A stretch of DNA of 64,000 bases from G965276765 sp965276765 (GCA_965276765.1 OZ255627.1:4588001-4652000); one strand, 5' to 3'; shown: positions 51,395-59,733, numbered from the stretch's first letter. Numbers and translations: made by a program. Notes: generated from the sequence alone by a model not told the origin.

Positions 51395-51739
51395 TCAGCC
51401 GGGCGGCCAGCCGAGCGGGCGGCCGCCGATGACGTGGAGGTGGAGATGCGGCACGGTGTTGGTGGCATCATCGCCGACGTTGAAGACCAGACGGTACCCG
51501 GAGTCGGCGATGCCCTCGCGCGTGGCGACCTCCCGGGCGGTGACGAGCATCTCGGCGACGATCGGGGCGTGTTCTGGCCCTACCTCCGTGGCGTCGGTTA
51601 TGTGGGTGCGAGGCACCACCAGGACGTGGACTGGGGCCTGCGGCGTGATGTCTCGAAAGGCGTAGGTCAGCGGGCTCGAAGCCACCTCGGTGGACGGAAC
51701 GTCGCCGGCGACGACATTGCAGAAGACGCAGTCGGCCAT
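51395..51739 (-). CDS. HIT-family nucleotide hydrolase
   Basis: The ATG at 51739 (MADCVFCNVVAGDVPS) gives 114 aa. The Zn-binding CVFC at the N-terminus and the histidine triad HLHLHVIGG near the C-terminus identify a HINT-type purine nucleoside phosphoramidase. It lies 90 bp upstream of phoH on the same strand. Confidence 0.94.
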   Translation of the reverse strand: MADCVFCNVVAGDVPSTEVASSPLTYAFRDITPQAPVHVLVVPRTHITDATEVGPEHAPIVAEMLVTAREVATREGIADSGYRLVFNVGDDATNTVPHLHLHVIGGRPLGWPPG

Positions 51740-51827
51740 CGACACCGACGGTAGCAAGCTGGCCGTAGGCTGGCAGCCAGCTGTTTGGCGGCCAGCTCGT
51801 GGGTAGCCAGATTCGAGAGGGGATGGG

Positions 51828-53075
51828 ATGACTAGCGTCGATTCGTCGGCCCGGCAGGCTTCGGAACGGTTCGATCCGCTCAGCGACGAGTACCTCCAGG
51901 ACCCCTATCCGCTGTACGCCCGCCTCCGTCAGGAGGCTCCGGTGTTTTACGCCGAGAGCATCGACATGTGGGTCGTGACCCGTGCCGACGACATCGAGGC
52001 GATCTTCCGTGACCAGCGCTTCTCGGCCGCCATCGCCCAGGATTCGGTGTTCCCGCTCGCGCCCGAGGTCAGCACCGTGCTCGCCGAGGGCGGCTTCGGA
52101 GCGGCGCCGACCATGTCCAACTGCGACCCTCCCAAGCACGGACGGATTCGCAAGCAGAACATGAAGGCCTTTTCCGTCCGCCGGATCCAAGTCCTCGAGG
52201 GCCCCGTCCGGGCCACAGCGAGTGAGCTGATCGAGCGGATGGCCCCCAACCGGAGCGCCGACCTGGTCGCCGAGCTCAGTCATCCGCTGCCGGCGACGAT
52301 GATCTTCCGGCTGATCGGATTCCCGCCGGAAGACACCAACATGCTCAAGAGCTGGACCGGCGACCGCCTGGTCTTCACCTGGGGCCGGTCACGGCCCGAG
52401 GAGCAGGTCGGCGTGGCCCGCAACATGGTCCGGTACTGGAACTACTGCGCCGCCTTCGTGCGTCAACGGCTGGCCGAACCGAAGGACGACTTCACGAGCG
52501 ACCTGCTGCGGGTCCACATCGAGGATCCCGATGCCATCTCCGTCGAAGAGATCACCAACGTCGCCTACGGCCTCAGCTTCGCCGGTCACGAGAACCTCAC
52601 CAGCATGACCAACAACGCCATCCGCCAGCTGCTGACCCACCGCGACCAGTGGGATCTGCTCTGCGCCGATCCCGCCCGCATCCCCGACGCCGTCGAGGAG
52701 TGCCTCCGCTACGACAGCAGCAACCCGGGCTGGCGGCGGGAGACCACCCAGCCGGTCACCATCGGCGGGGTCGACGTCCCGGCCGGCGCCAAGCTCCTGC
52801 TGCTCCTCGGTGCGGCCAACCGCGACCCGGCCTGGTTCGATCGGCCCGAGCGCTTCGACGTCACCCGTTCGGGGGGCCGGCCTCACATCGCGTTCGGGAA
52901 GGGGATCCACTACTGCCTCGGCGCCGCTCTCGTTCGCCTCGAGCTACGCATCGTGCTCGAGCAGCTCACCGCCCGGCTGCCCTCCCTCTCTCTCGTGCCC
53001 GACCAGCACTACGAGTACACGCCCAACGTGGCGTTTCGGGGGCCAAAGCGGCTCCTCGTCCGCTGGGACGACTGA
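51828..53075 (+). CDS. Cytochrome P450
   Basis: The 415-aa soluble P450 has the I-helix SFAGHENLT, the ExxR pair in ECLRYDSS, and the heme-ligand loop FGKGIHYCLGAAL with Cys363. The lack of an N-terminal anchor is typical of bacterial class I enzymes, which need a ferredoxin and reductase not found nearby. A GAGAGG ribosome-binding site precedes ATG 51828. Substrate unknown. Confidence 0.95.
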   Translation: MTSVDSSARQASERFDPLSDEYLQDPYPLYARLRQEAPVFYAESIDMWVVTRADDIEAIFRDQRFSAAIAQDSVFPLAPEVSTVLAEGGFGAAPTMSNCDPPKHGRIRKQNMKAFSVRRIQVLEGPVRATASELIERMAPNRSADLVAELSHPLPATMIFRLIGFPPEDTNMLKSWTGDRLVFTWGRSRPEEQVGVARNMVRYWNYCAAFVRQRLAEPKDDFTSDLLRVHIEDPDAISVEEITNVAYGLSFAGHENLTSMTNNAIRQLLTHRDQWDLLCADPARIPDAVEECLRYDSSNPGWRRETTQPVTIGGVDVPAGAKLLLLLGAANRDPAWFDRPERFDVTRSGGRPHIAFGKGIHYCLGAALVRLELRIVLEQLTARLPSLSLVPDQHYEYTPNVAFRGPKRLLVRWDD

Positions 53076-53101
53076 GGCGGCCCGGTCGTGAACCGACCGT
53101 G

Positions 53102-53242
53102 ATGGCCGGCCGGGCTGTGGGACCGGGCGGGGCTGTGGGACCGGGCGGAGTGGCGGGACCGGGCCGGGCTGTCGGCGGGGCCCAAAGCGCCGGCGGGGCC
53201 CTCAAGCCGGGCACGGCCGCGGGCCCGGGAGCGGTGCCATGA
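53102..53242 (+). CDS. Gly/Ala-rich 46-aa ORF coupled to the next gene
   Basis: The ORF (MAGRAVGPGGAVGPGGVAGP...) is built on an 18-bp repeat (GGGCTGTGGGACCGGGCG at 53112-53129 and 53130-53147, then a degenerate copy). Its TGA overlaps the next ATG as ATGA. It lacks a clear ribosome-binding site, so it could be a coupling leader or simply repeat-derived sequence. Confidence 0.35.
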   Translation: MAGRAVGPGGAVGPGGVAGPGRAVGGAQSAGGALKPGTAAGPGAVP

Positions 53243-53820
53243 CCGACTGGGAGGTACCGGCCGGGCGGCACGGCGCCGGTGCCGACGAGCTCGTCTCCGC
53301 CTTCGGGGCGTGGGCCGCGGAACGCAGGGCCGATGACGCCGCCACCGCCAGGAGCAGGGAACGCTGGCTGCGCCAGCAGGCCGCCGAGGCAGCCACCCTC
53401 GCCGGCACCCTCGTCGACCTGGCCGAGCGAACCGGGGACGCCGCCATCGTCGTCGGGTCGCGCACCGTGGCCGGCCGGCTGGTCGGCGTCGGCCTCGACG
53501 GCTGCGTCATGGCCGAACGGGGTGGCGCCGCCACGATCGTCGCCCTCGCCCACGTGAGCGCGGTGCGGGTCGCGGGGCGCAGGCCAGGCATGGGCGAGGC
53601 AACGGGTGAGCGAACCCCCGCAGGGGAATGGAGGCTCGTCGACGCATTGGCCGCCCTCGCGGCCGAGCACAGCCCGGTCCGGATCGGCCTACGAGGCGGT
53701 GAGATCGTCAGCGGCGAGCTGGTTGCAGCCGGCGACGACGTGATCACGCTCCGGATGGCCGCTGGTGGCATGCGAATCCATGTGGCGCTCGACGCCATCG
53801 AGGTCTGCTCACCGAGGTAA
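53239..53820 (+). CDS. Hypothetical protein, Ala-rich, two-part
   Basis: The 193-aa protein has a helical N-terminus (ADELVSAFGAWAAERRADDAA) and two beta-rich segments (GDAAIVVGSRTVAGRLVGVGLD, and GEIVSGELVAAGDDVITLRM) that look like a duplicated small barrel. GGGAG is 7 nt before ATG 53239. It sits between the P450 and the convergent BldC-like gene. I do not recognise the family. Confidence 0.7.
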   Translation: MTDWEVPAGRHGAGADELVSAFGAWAAERRADDAATARSRERWLRQQAAEAATLAGTLVDLAERTGDAAIVVGSRTVAGRLVGVGLDGCVMAERGGAATIVALAHVSAVRVAGRRPGMGEATGERTPAGEWRLVDALAALAAEHSPVRIGLRGGEIVSGELVAAGDDVITLRMAAGGMRIHVALDAIEVCSPR

Positions 53821-53839
53821 AGGGGTGCAGCCGGTCCGG

Positions 53840-54112
53840 TCAGACCTCGGCGTCGATGTCGTCGCCGGCCGGCCGATCGTGGCCCTTGGGCTCGGGATAG
53901 AGGTGCTCGAGCGTGCCCGGTTCGATGCGCATCCGCTCGATGAAGCCCTCGATGTCGGATGCCTGGAGCCTGATAACCCGGCCCATCTTGTACGCAGGCA
54001 GCTGGCCCTCGTCGATAAAGCGGTACAGCGTCCTGAGCGTCACGCCGAGCCGTTGGCAGGCGTCGCGTGTGCTCATCCAGCGAATGGGCTCCTCGCGCCC
54101 TGCGGTTGTCAC
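53840..54112 (-). CDS. BldC-like MerR-type DNA-binding protein
   Basis: The 90-aa protein is a winged HTH of the MerR/excisionase class: MSTRDACQRLGVTLRTLYRF, then IDEGQLPAYKMGRVIRLQASD, followed by a short helix and an acidic tail. This is the BldC arrangement, a developmental regulator in Streptomyces that binds head-to-tail direct repeats. Four 17-bp direct repeats stand directly upstream. Confidence 0.87.
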   Translation of the reverse strand: MTTAGREEPIRWMSTRDACQRLGVTLRTLYRFIDEGQLPAYKMGRVIRLQASDIEGFIERMRIEPGTLEHLYPEPKGHDRPAGDDIDAEV

Positions 54113-54126
54113 AGCCGTGCGTCCCT

Positions 54127-54194
54127 CACGATTCCTGCTTCTTCACGATTTCTGCCTCTTCACAGTTTCTGCCTCTTCACGACCTCTGCCTTTT
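54127..54194. repeat. Four 17-bp head-to-tail repeats upstream of the BldC-like gene
   Basis: Units at 54127-54143, 54144-54160, 54161-54177 and 54178-54194 share CACGATTTCTGCCTCTT; the inner units differ by 1-4 bases. The array ends 15 bp before the BldC-like start codon (54112), inside its promoter or leader. Confidence 0.9.
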
Positions 54195-54341
54195 GACGAC
54201 CCCAGCGCTCCTGACGACGATGCCTCGATCTTATCCGGCCCATAGACAAGCAGGTGGGTTCTCGATAGATTTCATGTTCGTGGTCGGTGGAGCGGAGACC
54301 ATCTCACCAATAGGGCGCCGAAGCCCAGGCCGGACGCGGCC

Positions 54342-55034
54342 ATGACCTCGACGCGCACCCGTACGAGGCCGTCATCCGATGAGGATGCCGCGGGCCGCAT
54401 CGGGCGGCGCAAGCGACTGCCGAGCGGGCGCGCCGTGGCCGGAGGGTTCGCCGTCGCGGTCGCCGTGGTGGCCGTCTTTGCCGCCTTCGTCGCCAGCCGA
54501 GGCACGTCTGGGCGGGCGTGGGTCGTCGCCAGCACCGGCCTGCCGGCCGGGACACGTCTCACGTCGAGCGACCTGGCGACGACGACGCTCAGGCTCGGAT
54601 CGGGGCCCGTTGCCGCCGAGGCATTCGAAGCCCCCGGCGATCTCATCGGTCGCACCCTCGCCATCGGGGTCGGGCGGGGCGGGCTGATCGTTCAGTCCGA
54701 GCTCTCAGCCCCCGATGCGACCCCAGCGCTTCGTCCCGTCCCCGTCTCCGTTACCCCAGGCGACCTGGTCGATCTCGCCAGGGGCGATCTCGTCGACGTG
54801 CTAGTGACGGCGGGCAACGGGTCGAACGTCAAGACGACCGTCGTCATCCGTGGCGCCCGAGTCCTCGCTACCAACCAACCGGCGGGCGGCCTCGTCGGCA
54901 CGAGCGGCGACAACATCGTGACCCTGGGGGTTCACACCCTGGCCGAGGTCGAGGCCGTGATCGGCTCCGAACACGGCGGGACCGTGGATCTCGTCGTTGG
55001 GGAGCCCTCTGATGGTTCCGGCCAAGGGGCGTGA
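54342..55034 (+). CDS. CpaB/SAF-domain-like protein
   Basis: The 230-aa protein has a basic N-terminus, one transmembrane helix (AVAGGFAVAVAVVAVFAAFVA) and an extracytoplasmic SAF-like part (ASTGLPAGTRLTSSDLATTTL) with a CpaB C-terminal region (PVSVTPGDLVDLARGDLVDVLV). It is likely a Flp-pilus/Tad assembly CpaB homologue. It overlaps the next gene by 1 nt (TGATG). Confidence 0.78.
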   Translation: MTSTRTRTRPSSDEDAAGRIGRRKRLPSGRAVAGGFAVAVAVVAVFAAFVASRGTSGRAWVVASTGLPAGTRLTSSDLATTTLRLGSGPVAAEAFEAPGDLIGRTLAIGVGRGGLIVQSELSAPDATPALRPVPVSVTPGDLVDLARGDLVDVLVTAGNGSNVKTTVVIRGARVLATNQPAGGLVGTSGDNIVTLGVHTLAEVEAVIGSEHGGTVDLVVGEPSDGSGQGA

Positions 55035-56323
55035 TGGCCGGCGATCGATGGGTGCTGATAGGCCTGGCCCAGGCGCGCGCCGAATGGTTCAGGGATATAG
55101 CCAAGTGGTCCACGTCGGCGACGATCGCGGCGGAGTTCGTCAAGTGCGTCTCGTCGGAGGAGGTACGCGCCCGGCTCGCTTCGGGGAGGGCCTACTCGGC
55201 CCTGATGGTGGACGCATCCCTCGCTTCGTTCGACCGTGACCTGATCGCCGCGGCGCTCGCCGCCTACGTTCCGGTCATCGCCGTCGTGGACGGCAGGGGG
55301 AGGAGCTGGTCCGCCGATGACCTCGGCGTGGCGGCCGTCCTGCCCGCCTCATTCGACCGGGAGCTGCTCGTCGAGGTCCTCGCCGCTTCGGCGAGGACCA
55401 TCGGGCGAGCCGACGAGCTGCCGCCCCTCCTCGCCGACGTGGCACCCGCATCGTGGCGGGGCCGGATGGTCACGGTGTGCGGCCCGGGCGGGACGGGCAC
55501 CTCGACCGTCGCCATCGCTTTGGCTCAGGGCCTGAGCGCCGACGTCCGATTCGGCCGTCGGGTGGTCCTCGCCGACCTGGCCCTTCGAGCGGATCAGGCC
55601 ATGCTGCACGATGCCGGTGACCTCGGCCCCGGCATCCAGGAGCTGGTCGAGGCCCACCGCCTCGGCCACCCCGACCCGGCCGAGGTTCGCAGCTACACCT
55701 TCGAGGCGAGCGAACGGGGGTACCGGCTCCTGCTCGGGTTGCGCCGCCCGTCGGCGTGGGCGGCGCTTCGGCCCCGGGCGACCGACGCCGCCATCGACTC
55801 GCTGCGCCGGGCCTTCCAGCTCGTGGTCTCCGACGTCACCGGCGACCTCGAGGGTGAGATCGAAGGCGGCTCGATCGACGTCGAGGAACGCAACCACCTG
55901 GCCCGCTCCTCCGTCCTCCAAGCCGACGTCGTCGTGGCCGTCGGGGCCCCAGGCCTCAAAGGGGTCCACTCGCTTGCCGCATCCGTGCGGGCCTTGGCCG
56001 AAGCCGGCATCGACCAGGACCGGATCCTGCCCGTGGTCAACCGGGCCCCGCGTAACCCACGGACCAGGGCGGAGATCGGTGCTGCCGTCGCCAGCCTCTC
56101 GCCCGGGGTGGCCGTCGCCTCCCCCGTCTGGGTCCCGGAGCGCAAGTTGGACGAGGCGCTGCGGGACGGCACCGCCCTGCCCGCATCGATCGTCAGGCCG
56201 GTCACCGATGCGGCCGACGCCCTCCTCGACCGAAGAGCGGCGCTGGCACCATCAACGACCGGCCCGGCGCCGATCGTCCCCGGCTCGCTCGGGGTGTGGT
56301 CCGGTGGTGACGCCGGGCGCTGA
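55034..56323 (+). CDS. CpaE/TadZ-like P-loop ATPase
   Basis: From ATG 55034 the protein is 429 aa: an N-terminal receiver-like region, then a MinD-like domain with VTVCGPGGTGTSTVAIALAQ, VVLADLALRADQAML and VVSDVTGDLE. The Walker-A position usually holding Lys is Thr (GTGTST), typical of atypical TadZ-like ATPases that localise Tad pilus machinery. CpaB is directly upstream; TadA/B/C are not in the window. Confidence 0.8.
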   Translation: MAGDRWVLIGLAQARAEWFRDIAKWSTSATIAAEFVKCVSSEEVRARLASGRAYSALMVDASLASFDRDLIAAALAAYVPVIAVVDGRGRSWSADDLGVAAVLPASFDRELLVEVLAASARTIGRADELPPLLADVAPASWRGRMVTVCGPGGTGTSTVAIALAQGLSADVRFGRRVVLADLALRADQAMLHDAGDLGPGIQELVEAHRLGHPDPAEVRSYTFEASERGYRLLLGLRRPSAWAALRPRATDAAIDSLRRAFQLVVSDVTGDLEGEIEGGSIDVEERNHLARSSVLQADVVVAVGAPGLKGVHSLAASVRALAEAGIDQDRILPVVNRAPRNPRTRAEIGAAVASLSPGVAVASPVWVPERKLDEALRDGTALPASIVRPVTDAADALLDRRAALAPSTTGPAPIVPGSLGVWSGGDAGR

Positions 56324-56396
56324 GCTCGGCACCGTAGAAACGGCGGGGCGGGCCACCCGTTGGTTGCGCGCTCGGCCGTTTCACCATGGACGCGGG

Positions 56397-57056
56397 TCAG
56401 AACAGCGTGAGCCGGTCGGAGGCCATGCCCCGCAGGACGTCGTAATCGACCTCGACGCATGCGATGCCCCGTGACGCGGCCAGCACCCTGGCCTGCGGCT
56501 TGATCTGCTGGGCGGCGAAGACGCCTCGCACCGGACGGAGCCGCCCGTCGAGGTCGAGGCGTTCGAGGTACCGGGCCAGTTGCTCGACCCCGTCGATCTC
56601 CCCCCTCCGCTTGATCTCCACGGCGACCGCTCCGCCCTCGGCGTCGCGACAGAGCAGGTCGACCGGCCCGATGTCGGTCGGGTACTCGCGCCGCACGAGC
56701 GCCAACCCGACGCCGAGCACCTCCGGATGCGCAGCGATGAGCTCCTGGAGGTGCGCTTCGACCCCGTCCTTTTGCAGGCCCGGGTCGGTACCGAGCTCAT
56801 GGGCAATGTCGGCATGGACCGCCTCGATGGCAATCGTCAGCGTTTCGCCTTTGGTGTTGGTGACCGTCCAGCGCTCGGGCGCGGTCTCCAAGCGGCACGG
56901 AGGCGTCATCCAGTTGAGCGGCTTGTAGGCGCCGCCGTCGGCGTGTACCGACACCGACCCATCGGCCTTGACGAGCAACAGTCGGGTGGCGAGCGGCAGG
57001 TGAGCGGACAGACGACCGACGTAGTCGACGGTGCAGGTCGCGATGACGAGGCGCAT
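56397..57056 (-). CDS. nucS: Endonuclease NucS/EndoMS
   Basis: The 219-aa protein starts at ATG 57056 (MRLVIATCTVDYVGRLSAHL) and has the N-terminal beta domain plus the C-terminal PD-(D/E)xK nuclease domain (GPVDLLCRDAEGGAVAVEIK, then RRGEIDGVEQLARYLE). EndoMS replaces MutSL mismatch repair in actinobacteria and archaea by cutting mismatched DNA on both strands. Length is typical. Confidence 0.95.
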   Translation of the reverse strand: MRLVIATCTVDYVGRLSAHLPLATRLLLVKADGSVSVHADGGAYKPLNWMTPPCRLETAPERWTVTNTKGETLTIAIEAVHADIAHELGTDPGLQKDGVEAHLQELIAAHPEVLGVGLALVRREYPTDIGPVDLLCRDAEGGAVAVEIKRRGEIDGVEQLARYLERLDLDGRLRPVRGVFAAQQIKPQARVLAASRGIACVEVDYDVLRGMASDRLTLF

Positions 57057-57279
57057 CGCTCCTATTGTGGTCCGGCGCCGGCCGGCGATGCCGCATCGAA
57101 GGTCACTGACACCGGCCGGGGCCCTGGTCCAGGTCGCCCGGGTCCAGGTCGCCCGGGGCGAGGCGCGTCCTACCAGTTTTCTGGGGTGAAATGCGTTTGC
57201 CTGGCACGGGTGTGGGCGCGCGGGGGGAGGTTCGGGTCGGTGAGGAGGCGCTTGAGTTGTGGAGTGGTGTGGTGTGGGT

Positions 57280-58518
57280 TTATGAGGCTTTCTCGGTGAG
57301 GTTGACGTCGAAGCCGAGTGCCTCGATCCGGCGTGCGAGTCGCTTCGCCTCGACGGCGGGATCGTGGCGACGCTGGAAGTAGTCGGCGCCGAGGTCTTGG
57401 TAGACGGCACCGGTGGAGAGCAGGTGCCAGATGGTCGACAGCATCGAGTTGGCCACGGCGACGGCGGCCTTGTTCGCTCCTCGACGGCTGGCGATACGCG
57501 AGTACTGCGCGGAGTAGTAGCTGCCCTTGGTGCGTGCGGCGCCGCGTGCTGCTTCGATGAGGGTCCGGCGCAGCCAGGTCGAGCCGTGCCGGGTTCCCGC
57601 TGGTCGTCGTTTGCCGGCCGATTCGTGGCTGCCCGGGGCGACACCGGCCCAGGCGCAGAGCTGTTGTGGGGTCGGGAACCGGCTCATGTCGGCGCCGGTC
57701 TCGGCGACGATCACCTCAGCGGTCGTATCCGAGACTCCCGGGACCGACATCATGAGAGCGACCGCCGTCTCAAAAGGGACGAGACGGGTCGTTATCTCCT
57801 CGCTGAGCGCTGCGATCGACCGGTCGAGGAAGTCGATGTGGTCGATGATCCGGCGGCAGACCACGCCGTGATGGGCGCCGAAGTGACCGGCGAGGGCCTC
57901 GGCGAGGTGGGGGATCTTCGCTCGCATCCTGCCCTTGGCCATCTCCGCGAGGACCTCGGGGTCCCGCTCGCCGGAGATGAGCGCCTCGATGATCCGCCGC
58001 GACGACAGACTCCACACCGACGATGCCACCGACGTGATCTTGACGCCCGCGTCTTGGAGGACCTTCTCGAGGCGCTGGATCTCTTTTCCCCTGGCGTCGA
58101 CCTGGGTTTTGCGGTAGCGGGTGAGCTCGCGCAGCTCTCGGATCTCGGGGGGCGGCACGAAGCTCGGGCGGACCACCCCGTGCGCGGCGACATCGGCCAG
58201 CCACTCGGCGTCGGAAAGATCCGACTTGCGGCCCGGCACGTTCTTCACGTGCTGCGCGTTACACAACCACACCTCGGCGAACAGCCCCTCGAGCGCATAG
58301 TACGGGCTCTTCCAATACACCCCGGTCGCCTCCATCGCCACGGTCGAGACCGCCGCGTCCGACAAGAAACCCGCCAGGTCGACCAGCCCCCTACGTGTGG
58401 TGGCAAAGCTCGCCTTGGACACCCCCACCTCACCATCAACACCAACGACTCGACAGCACGCCACGACCGTGTCGCGATGAACATCGAGACCCGCGACCCG
58501 ATCCCTGATCCGCTTCAT
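57280..58518 (-). CDS. IS110-family DEDD transposase/recombinase
   Basis: From ATG 58518 (GGAGGTGAT upstream) the protein is 412 aa. The N-terminal RuvC-like domain holds the DEDD residues Asp12 (GLDVHRD), Glu63 (MEATGVYW), Asp100 and Asp103 (RKSDLSDAEW). The C-terminal Tnp20 domain holds SVPGVSDTTAEVIVAETG and the HESAGKRR segment with the catalytic-position Ser. The gene is intact. IS110 recombinases use a bridge RNA to join donor and target. Confidence 0.95.
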   Translation of the reverse strand: MKRIRDRVAGLDVHRDTVVACCRVVGVDGEVGVSKASFATTRRGLVDLAGFLSDAAVSTVAMEATGVYWKSPYYALEGLFAEVWLCNAQHVKNVPGRKSDLSDAEWLADVAAHGVVRPSFVPPPEIRELRELTRYRKTQVDARGKEIQRLEKVLQDAGVKITSVASSVWSLSSRRIIEALISGERDPEVLAEMAKGRMRAKIPHLAEALAGHFGAHHGVVCRRIIDHIDFLDRSIAALSEEITTRLVPFETAVALMMSVPGVSDTTAEVIVAETGADMSRFPTPQQLCAWAGVAPGSHESAGKRRPAGTRHGSTWLRRTLIEAARGAARTKGSYYSAQYSRIASRRGANKAAVAVANSMLSTIWHLLSTGAVYQDLGADYFQRRHDPAVEAKRLARRIEALGFDVNLTEKAS

Positions 58519-58736
58519 CCCATCACCTCCGTCTCGATTGGCCACAACGGCCGGCAGGGAGAGAACCCGGCGAAGCGAAATCTGGGGTTCGTGCTCGTAG
58601 CGACACTCCAAGGTCCTCCACGGTCCCCGCATCAAACTTTGCGCGCGCACACAGGCGGCAAGAAACACTCGATGACCTTCCCTACCAGCCACCACCAGCA
58701 TTTCATCGCTCCCCGGTGACCGCCAAGTCATCCCAA
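58519..58736 (-). ncRNA. Candidate bridge-RNA region of the IS110 element
   Basis: About 218 nt of non-coding sequence lies between the inferred element end and the transposase start. In IS110-group elements this position encodes the bridge RNA. Within it, CTTTGC (plus strand, in the AAACTTTGCGC stretch near 58,636) matches the target side CTTTGC, and GTTTCTTGCC on the minus strand (near 58,655) resembles the target. I cannot fold it, so the loops are not assigned. Confidence 0.45.
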
Positions 58737-58738
58737 CT

Positions 58739-58782
58739 TTGCCCACTTGTACGGGTTCAGTCCGTAAAGGTCCGCAAAGAGC
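58739..58782. repeat. Remnant of the palindromic repeat beside the IS110 element
   Basis: TTGCCCACTTGTACGG is followed by GTTCAGT and an imperfect complement, CCGTAAAGGTCCGCAAAG. It matches the 39,307 palindrome at TGCCCACTT and TACGG and appears to be the right part of a copy interrupted by the insertion sequence. Confidence 0.6.
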
Positions 58783-58811
58783 CGGTCGCTCTCGCTTCAA
58801 AAACCCGCCGA

Positions 58812-59258
58812 TCAGACGTCGGAGGTCTCGAGGGCCGGTTCCTCTGCGATCAGGCGCTCGAAGAGGGGAATGGCCCGGGCGAGGAGCTCTCGGTCCTCGG
58901 GGCTGAGCGACTGCATCCGCGCCGCCAGGTAAGCGTCGCGGCGCGTCCTCGTCTCCGCCAACAGATCGAGGCCGGCCTGGTTGACGACGACGCGTGACAC
59001 CCGGCGGTCGGCCTCGTCGACCCTGCGGCTCACCAGACCGCGGTCCTCGAGCCTGGCCGCGATGCGCGTCATGGACGGCGGCGCGATCCGCTCGATGGCG
59101 GCCAGCGCCCCGAGGGAAACCTCGCCATGGGACGCGATCGAGCTGAGAGCGGAGAATTGCGACGGGGTGATGTCCCCCACGGTCTGCTGGCGCAACCGCC
59201 TCGACAGCCGTAAGACCGCGAGTCGCAGCTGGCCCGGGAGGGGCGTGGATGCCTCCAT
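58812..59258 (-). CDS. MarR-family transcriptional regulator
   Basis: The 148-aa protein has the MarR winged HTH: LRQQTVGDITPSQFSALSSI, LGALAAIERIAPPSMTRIAARLEDRGLV and the wing RRVDEADRRVSRVVVNQAG. It lies close to the IS110 element and upstream of nothing on its strand. The ligand and targets are unknown. Confidence 0.9.
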   Translation of the reverse strand: MEASTPLPGQLRLAVLRLSRRLRQQTVGDITPSQFSALSSIASHGEVSLGALAAIERIAPPSMTRIAARLEDRGLVSRRVDEADRRVSRVVVNQAGLDLLAETRTRRDAYLAARMQSLSPEDRELLARAIPLFERLIAEEPALETSDV

Positions 59259-59350
59259 GTCGGCAGCCTAGCGGTGCTTAGCCACTCAAACTATGAAGCG
59301 CAGCTCCTTCCGGTGGTGTCGATGCCCGGTTGGCGTGTCCGGCTGGCAGG

Positions 59351-59728
59351 ATGGTCGTCGTGCCGATGAGAGAGGACTGCCGTCACTTCCAGAGCAGGAC
59401 CTACAGCACCGGTGAGGTGGCCAGGTTCTGCGTCCTCGATCTCGCTCCCGAGGCGCCGTGGCGCTGTCCCGACGATTGCCCCAAGTACCAGCGGGACATC
59501 ATCGACACTACGTTCGTCTCCGGTTCCCTCACCCGCCCCGACGTCGAGCCCGAGCCCGACGACGACCCAGAAGAGGTCAGCGAGATCCTCGCCTCCGCCG
59601 ACTCCATCGTCAACGCCGCCGGTCCCGAGATCGTGGCCGAGGTCGAGGCGCAACGCACCGGCCGACGGTGGTGGAAGTTCTGGAAGCGCGGCGACGACGG
59701 AGGCGAGTTTCACCTGAGCGACCGCTAG
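59351..59728 (+). CDS. Cys-containing small acidic protein
   Basis: From ATG 59351 (alternatives 59366 or an upstream TTG) the protein is 125 aa. Four Cys in the N-terminal third (EDCRHF, RFCVLD, RCPDDCPKY) suggest a metal or Fe-S site. The centre is strongly acidic (RPDVEPEPDDDPEE) and the end has WWKFWKRGDDG. The next gene starts 6 nt after its stop, so they are likely coupled. Family not recognised. Confidence 0.72.
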   Translation: MVVVPMREDCRHFQSRTYSTGEVARFCVLDLAPEAPWRCPDDCPKYQRDIIDTTFVSGSLTRPDVEPEPDDDPEEVSEILASADSIVNAAGPEIVAEVEAQRTGRRWWKFWKRGDDGGEFHLSDR

Positions 59729-59733
59729 AAGCC

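Larger units (their letters stand above)
57181..58738 (-). mobile_element. IS110-family insertion sequence
   Basis: The boundaries are my inference from the flanks. GTTTT-CT ends at 57182 and CT-TTGCCCAC starts at 58737; removing one CT plus the insert joins them into a sequence matching the 39,307 palindrome arm in 21 of 23 positions. CT is the only shared dinucleotide at the two junctions, as expected for the 2-nt core of IS110 elements. There are no terminal inverted repeats, also expected. Length is about 1.56 kb. Confidence 0.75.

Noticed and set aside
54127..54194. Plasmid-type replication iterons
   Set aside because: No Rep gene or AT-rich origin nearby; the position upstream of a BldC-like gene explains the repeats better.
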